From Arsenicibacter sp965247375 (GTDB lineage: Bacteria > Bacteroidota > Bacteroidia > Cytophagales > Spirosomataceae), in the NCBI GenBank assembly GCA_965247375.1, contig CBDFHU010000017.1, positions 1 to 64,000 on the forward strand: a stretch of 64,000 nucleotides of DNA. Direction: 5' to 3'. Positions 62,400-64,000 of the stretch are shown piece by piece. The notes below the pieces were generated by a model. The model did no database searches. It was not told the DNA's origin and worked only from the letters and a program-made list of their open reading frames with translations. How positions within the stretch are numbered: position 1 is the stretch's first letter; every line of letters begins with the position of its first letter. The position numbers were made by a program, and so were the translations under genes.

Positions 62400-62653
62400 T
62401 GATATTTTTCCTGGAGAAAGCGTGTGTAAGCTTCTTTTGTATCAAGATCCTCCGGTAAGGCAATATCTGCTGTCATTTTCTGTATAAACGGAGATATTTT
62501 GATTTCTTCAGTATCTGAATCCGGATCTTTTACCGTTAGCGATCTTAAATAGTTTTCAACCAGGGCAGACAAGCTTCTGTTTTGACGGGCAGCATAACTT
62601 TTTGCCTGCTGGATAACATCTTCTTCGATTTTCAGTGTGAGTTTGGTCTGCAT
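62396..62653 (-). CDS. DUF6364-type ribbon-helix-helix antitoxin
   Basis: An 85-residue antitoxin. The N-terminal half is a ribbon-helix-helix fold (TKLTLKIEEDVIQQAKSYA, RQNRSLSALVENYL), as in DUF6364 antitoxins. The acidic C-terminus (about 45-85) should wrap and block the PIN toxin. I set the start at the ATG at 62653 (MQTKLTLKIEED); the open frame upstream to 62701 crosses the operator palindrome. RHH dimers bind inverted repeats, and one with perfect 12-bp arms lies just upstream. Confidence 0.87.
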   Translation of the reverse strand: MQTKLTLKIEEDVIQQAKSYAARQNRSLSALVENYLRSLTVKDPDSDTEEIKISPFIQKMTADIALPEDLDTKEAYTRFLQEKYQ

Positions 62654-62663
62654 ACCTATGCTA

Positions 62664-62704
62664 TAGTTGTACGTACTAATATACAATAAAAATACGTACA
62701 ACTA
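62664..62704 (-). promoter_or_regulatory. Operator palindrome of the toxin-antitoxin operon
   Basis: Perfect 12-bp arms TAGTTGTACGTA (62664-62675) and TACGTACAACTA (62693-62704) with a 17-base A+T-rich spacer holding a likely promoter. It lies 10 bases before the antitoxin start, the expected site of autorepression by the antitoxin/toxin complex. Confidence 0.75.
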
Positions 62705-62782
62705 AACAAGGATTAATAATAGCTCTCCGGATTTAATAGATAACAAGTCTGGAGCAATGACAACTGTGCATTCGTGTGTACA

Positions 62783-64000
62783 TTAATCAGCTGCCCCCGC
62801 GCCCTCCTCCGGTTTTGGCTTCGGCTTGCGGCGCTTGTTGCGGCGCTTTTTACGGACAGGCGCAGTACCGTCGGCTATGACCGGAGCCGATGCATCAGCT
62901 ATACCTTCCGCGCGCTGCGACGGGGCAGGAGCGGCTTCAGGCCGGACCGCATCCGAAGCAGGTTGAGCCGGTGAATTGGCTTCTGCTGTGCTGTTTCGTG
63001 GCTTGTTGTTATTGCGCCGGCTTGATTTTGGCCTTTTGGTATCCTGTCCCTGCGGCTGCATTTCGCCGGAGTCCCCCGCTTTAGGCTTATTCCTGCCGGT
63101 TTTTTTACGGCCTTTCTGCTGCGGATCGCTCGTGCGGCGGCTGTTAGGCTGATAAGCCGGCGTGTCACCAAACTCAGCCGGTACCTCGCCTTTCGGAATA
63201 TCTTCGCCCAGCAGCCGTTCAATGGCCGACAATTTACGCTGCTCGGTCTCGCTCACAAAGGTATAGGCAATCCCATCCGTTTCGGCGCGGGCCGTCCGGC
63301 CGATCCGGTGAACATAATCTTCGCCGTCGTGCGGTACATCGTAGTTGATGACCAGGTTGATATTGTCGATATCAATACCCCGCGAAACGATGTCAGTTGC
63401 CACCAGAATGGGCAGTTGCCGGTGTTTGAAGCGGCTCAGAACCTGCTCCCGTTCGCCCTGCTCAAGGTCAGAGTGGATGGCATCGGCTGAGAACTTCGCC
63501 TGTTTAAGTTCAAAAACAAGCTGCTTTACATTCTCTTTCCGGGAACAGAAAATAAGCACCGACGGGAAATTATGCTGACGCAGCAGGTAGGCAATCAGCG
63601 GGTTTTTCTGGCGCTGATAAATGATAAACGCAGCCTGCCTGATCCGTGTCGGCGGCTTCGAAATCGACAGCATGATTTCGAGCGGTTCATGCAGGATTTT
63701 CCGGGCCAGATCCTTGATTTTCGGCGGCATGGTGGCCGTTAAAAATAAGTTTTGGCGTATCGGCGGTAAGTATGACAATATTTTGAGTATATCGCCGTGG
63801 AAACCCATGTCGAGCATGCGGTCAGCCTCATCGAGCACCAGAAACTGAAGGTGTTTGATGCTTACATACCCCATGTTGAGGTGGCTGATCAGCCGGCCCG
63901 GCGTGCAGACAACAATATCAGCACCGGTGGTCAGGGCGCGTTGTTCCTTACTGAACGCGTTTCCGTCGGCCCCGCCGTAAATGGCGATGGAGCTGACCGG
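62783..64000 (-). CDS. DEAD-box RNA helicase, N-terminus cut by window edge
   Basis: The reading frame continues to the right edge, with 405 residues visible. Present motifs: Ib TPGRL at the edge, II DEAD (LVLDEADRMLDMGFHGDI), III TATM (here SAT-like LTATMPP), then the second RecA domain with RGIDIDNINLVINYDVP and HRIGRTAR. Motifs Q, I and Ia lie beyond the window. A 130-residue C-terminal tail is basic and Lys/Arg/Asn-rich (KRPKSSRRNNNKPRNS, ending KKRRNKRRKPKPKPEE), typical of RhlE-type helicases that bind RNA non-specifically and act in cold growth or ribosome assembly. Confidence 0.93.
   Translation of the reverse strand, partial: PVSSIAIYGGADGNAFSKEQRALTTGADIVVCTPGRLISHLNMGYVSIKHLQFLVLDEADRMLDMGFHGDILKILSYLPPIRQNLFLTATMPPKIKDLARKILHEPLEIMLSISKPPTRIRQAAFIIYQRQKNPLIAYLLRQHNFPSVLIFCSRKENVKQLVFELKQAKFSADAIHSDLEQGEREQVLSRFKHRQLPILVATDIVSRGIDIDNINLVINYDVPHDGEDYVHRIGRTARAETDGIAYTFVSETEQRKLSAIERLLGEDIPKGEVPAEFGDTPAYQPNSRRTSDPQQKGRKKTGRNKPKAGDSGEMQPQGQDTKRPKSSRRNNNKPRNSTAEANSPAQPASDAVRPEAAPAPSQRAEGIADASAPVIADGTAPVRKKRRNKRRKPKPKPEEGAGAAD

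Noticed and set aside
1..64000. tRNA or rRNA genes, integrase and attachment sites
   Set aside because: No cloverleaf, rRNA-like block, integrase or flanking direct repeats were seen on either strand.

Overview
The window looks like a chromosomal segment of a Bacteroidota bacterium, most likely order Cytophagales near Spirosoma-type genera. I infer this from family content, not from a search. The signs are fasciclin-like and DUF5690 proteins, exported proteins with a T9SS-like C-terminal module, MacB-type FtsX permeases with an NtrC regulator, a GMC oxidoreductase next to a Tat-exported TIM-barrel protein, weak Shine-Dalgarno usage, and gene spacers rich in palindromes. I see no rRNA, tRNA, CRISPR array, insertion sequence or prophage. 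Both ends cut a gene: a lipoprotein on the left (minus strand) and a DEAD-box helicase on the right (minus strand).

Layout. 1-8 kb is mostly housekeeping: DUF3050, a CDGSH iron-sulfur protein, a divergent peptide deformylase, a two-domain fasciclin lipoprotein, polA and a DUF5690 membrane protein. 8.2-13.3 kb holds a Tat-exported molybdopterin sulfite oxidase-type enzyme, its monohaem cytochrome c, a protein whose C-terminus resembles DNA polymerase III psi (HolD) with a palindromic repeat lodged in frame, and two unrecognised coiled-coil membrane proteins. A ceramidase-like hydrolase follows convergently. 15.1-23.8 kb is one long plus-strand operon: periplasmic adaptor, TolC, MacB-type ATPase, two FtsX permeases, a sigma54-dependent response regulator and a histidine kinase. 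A sigma-54 -24/-12 element and a cluster of TGTGCG half-sites precede it, so it probably controls itself.

23.8-34 kb is accessory: an OmpR-type regulator, an MFS carrier started by TTG, a beta-helix adhesin, a lone primase-like protein, an A+T-rich DoxX/lipoprotein pair, an MHS-type symporter and a surface protein broken by two frameshifts. 33.9-39.8 kb is a complete RND tripartite pump on the minus strand, preceded by a small acidic protein. 40.8-47.2 kb holds large exported proteins: an M43-type metalloprotease/GEVED protein with a frameshift, a GtrA protein, and a YadA-head/S74-chaperone protein. 47.2-53.5 kb is a minus-strand run of S41 protease, GMC oxidoreductase, TIM-barrel isomerase/epimerase and AGMO-like hydroxylase. 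53.7-64 kb mixes a DUF4405/NTF2 fusion, an exported MTA/SAH nucleosidase, an ABC exporter, a flavin monooxygenase coupled to a frameshifted DUF2147 gene, a thioesterase, an IlvD/Edd dehydratase, a PIN/RHH toxin-antitoxin pair with a perfect operator palindrome, and the helicase.

Two things stand out. The first is the self-contained sigma-54 efflux operon. The second is the density of unrelated perfect palindromes between genes, one of which has entered a coding sequence and supplies an RPGHD peptide repeat.
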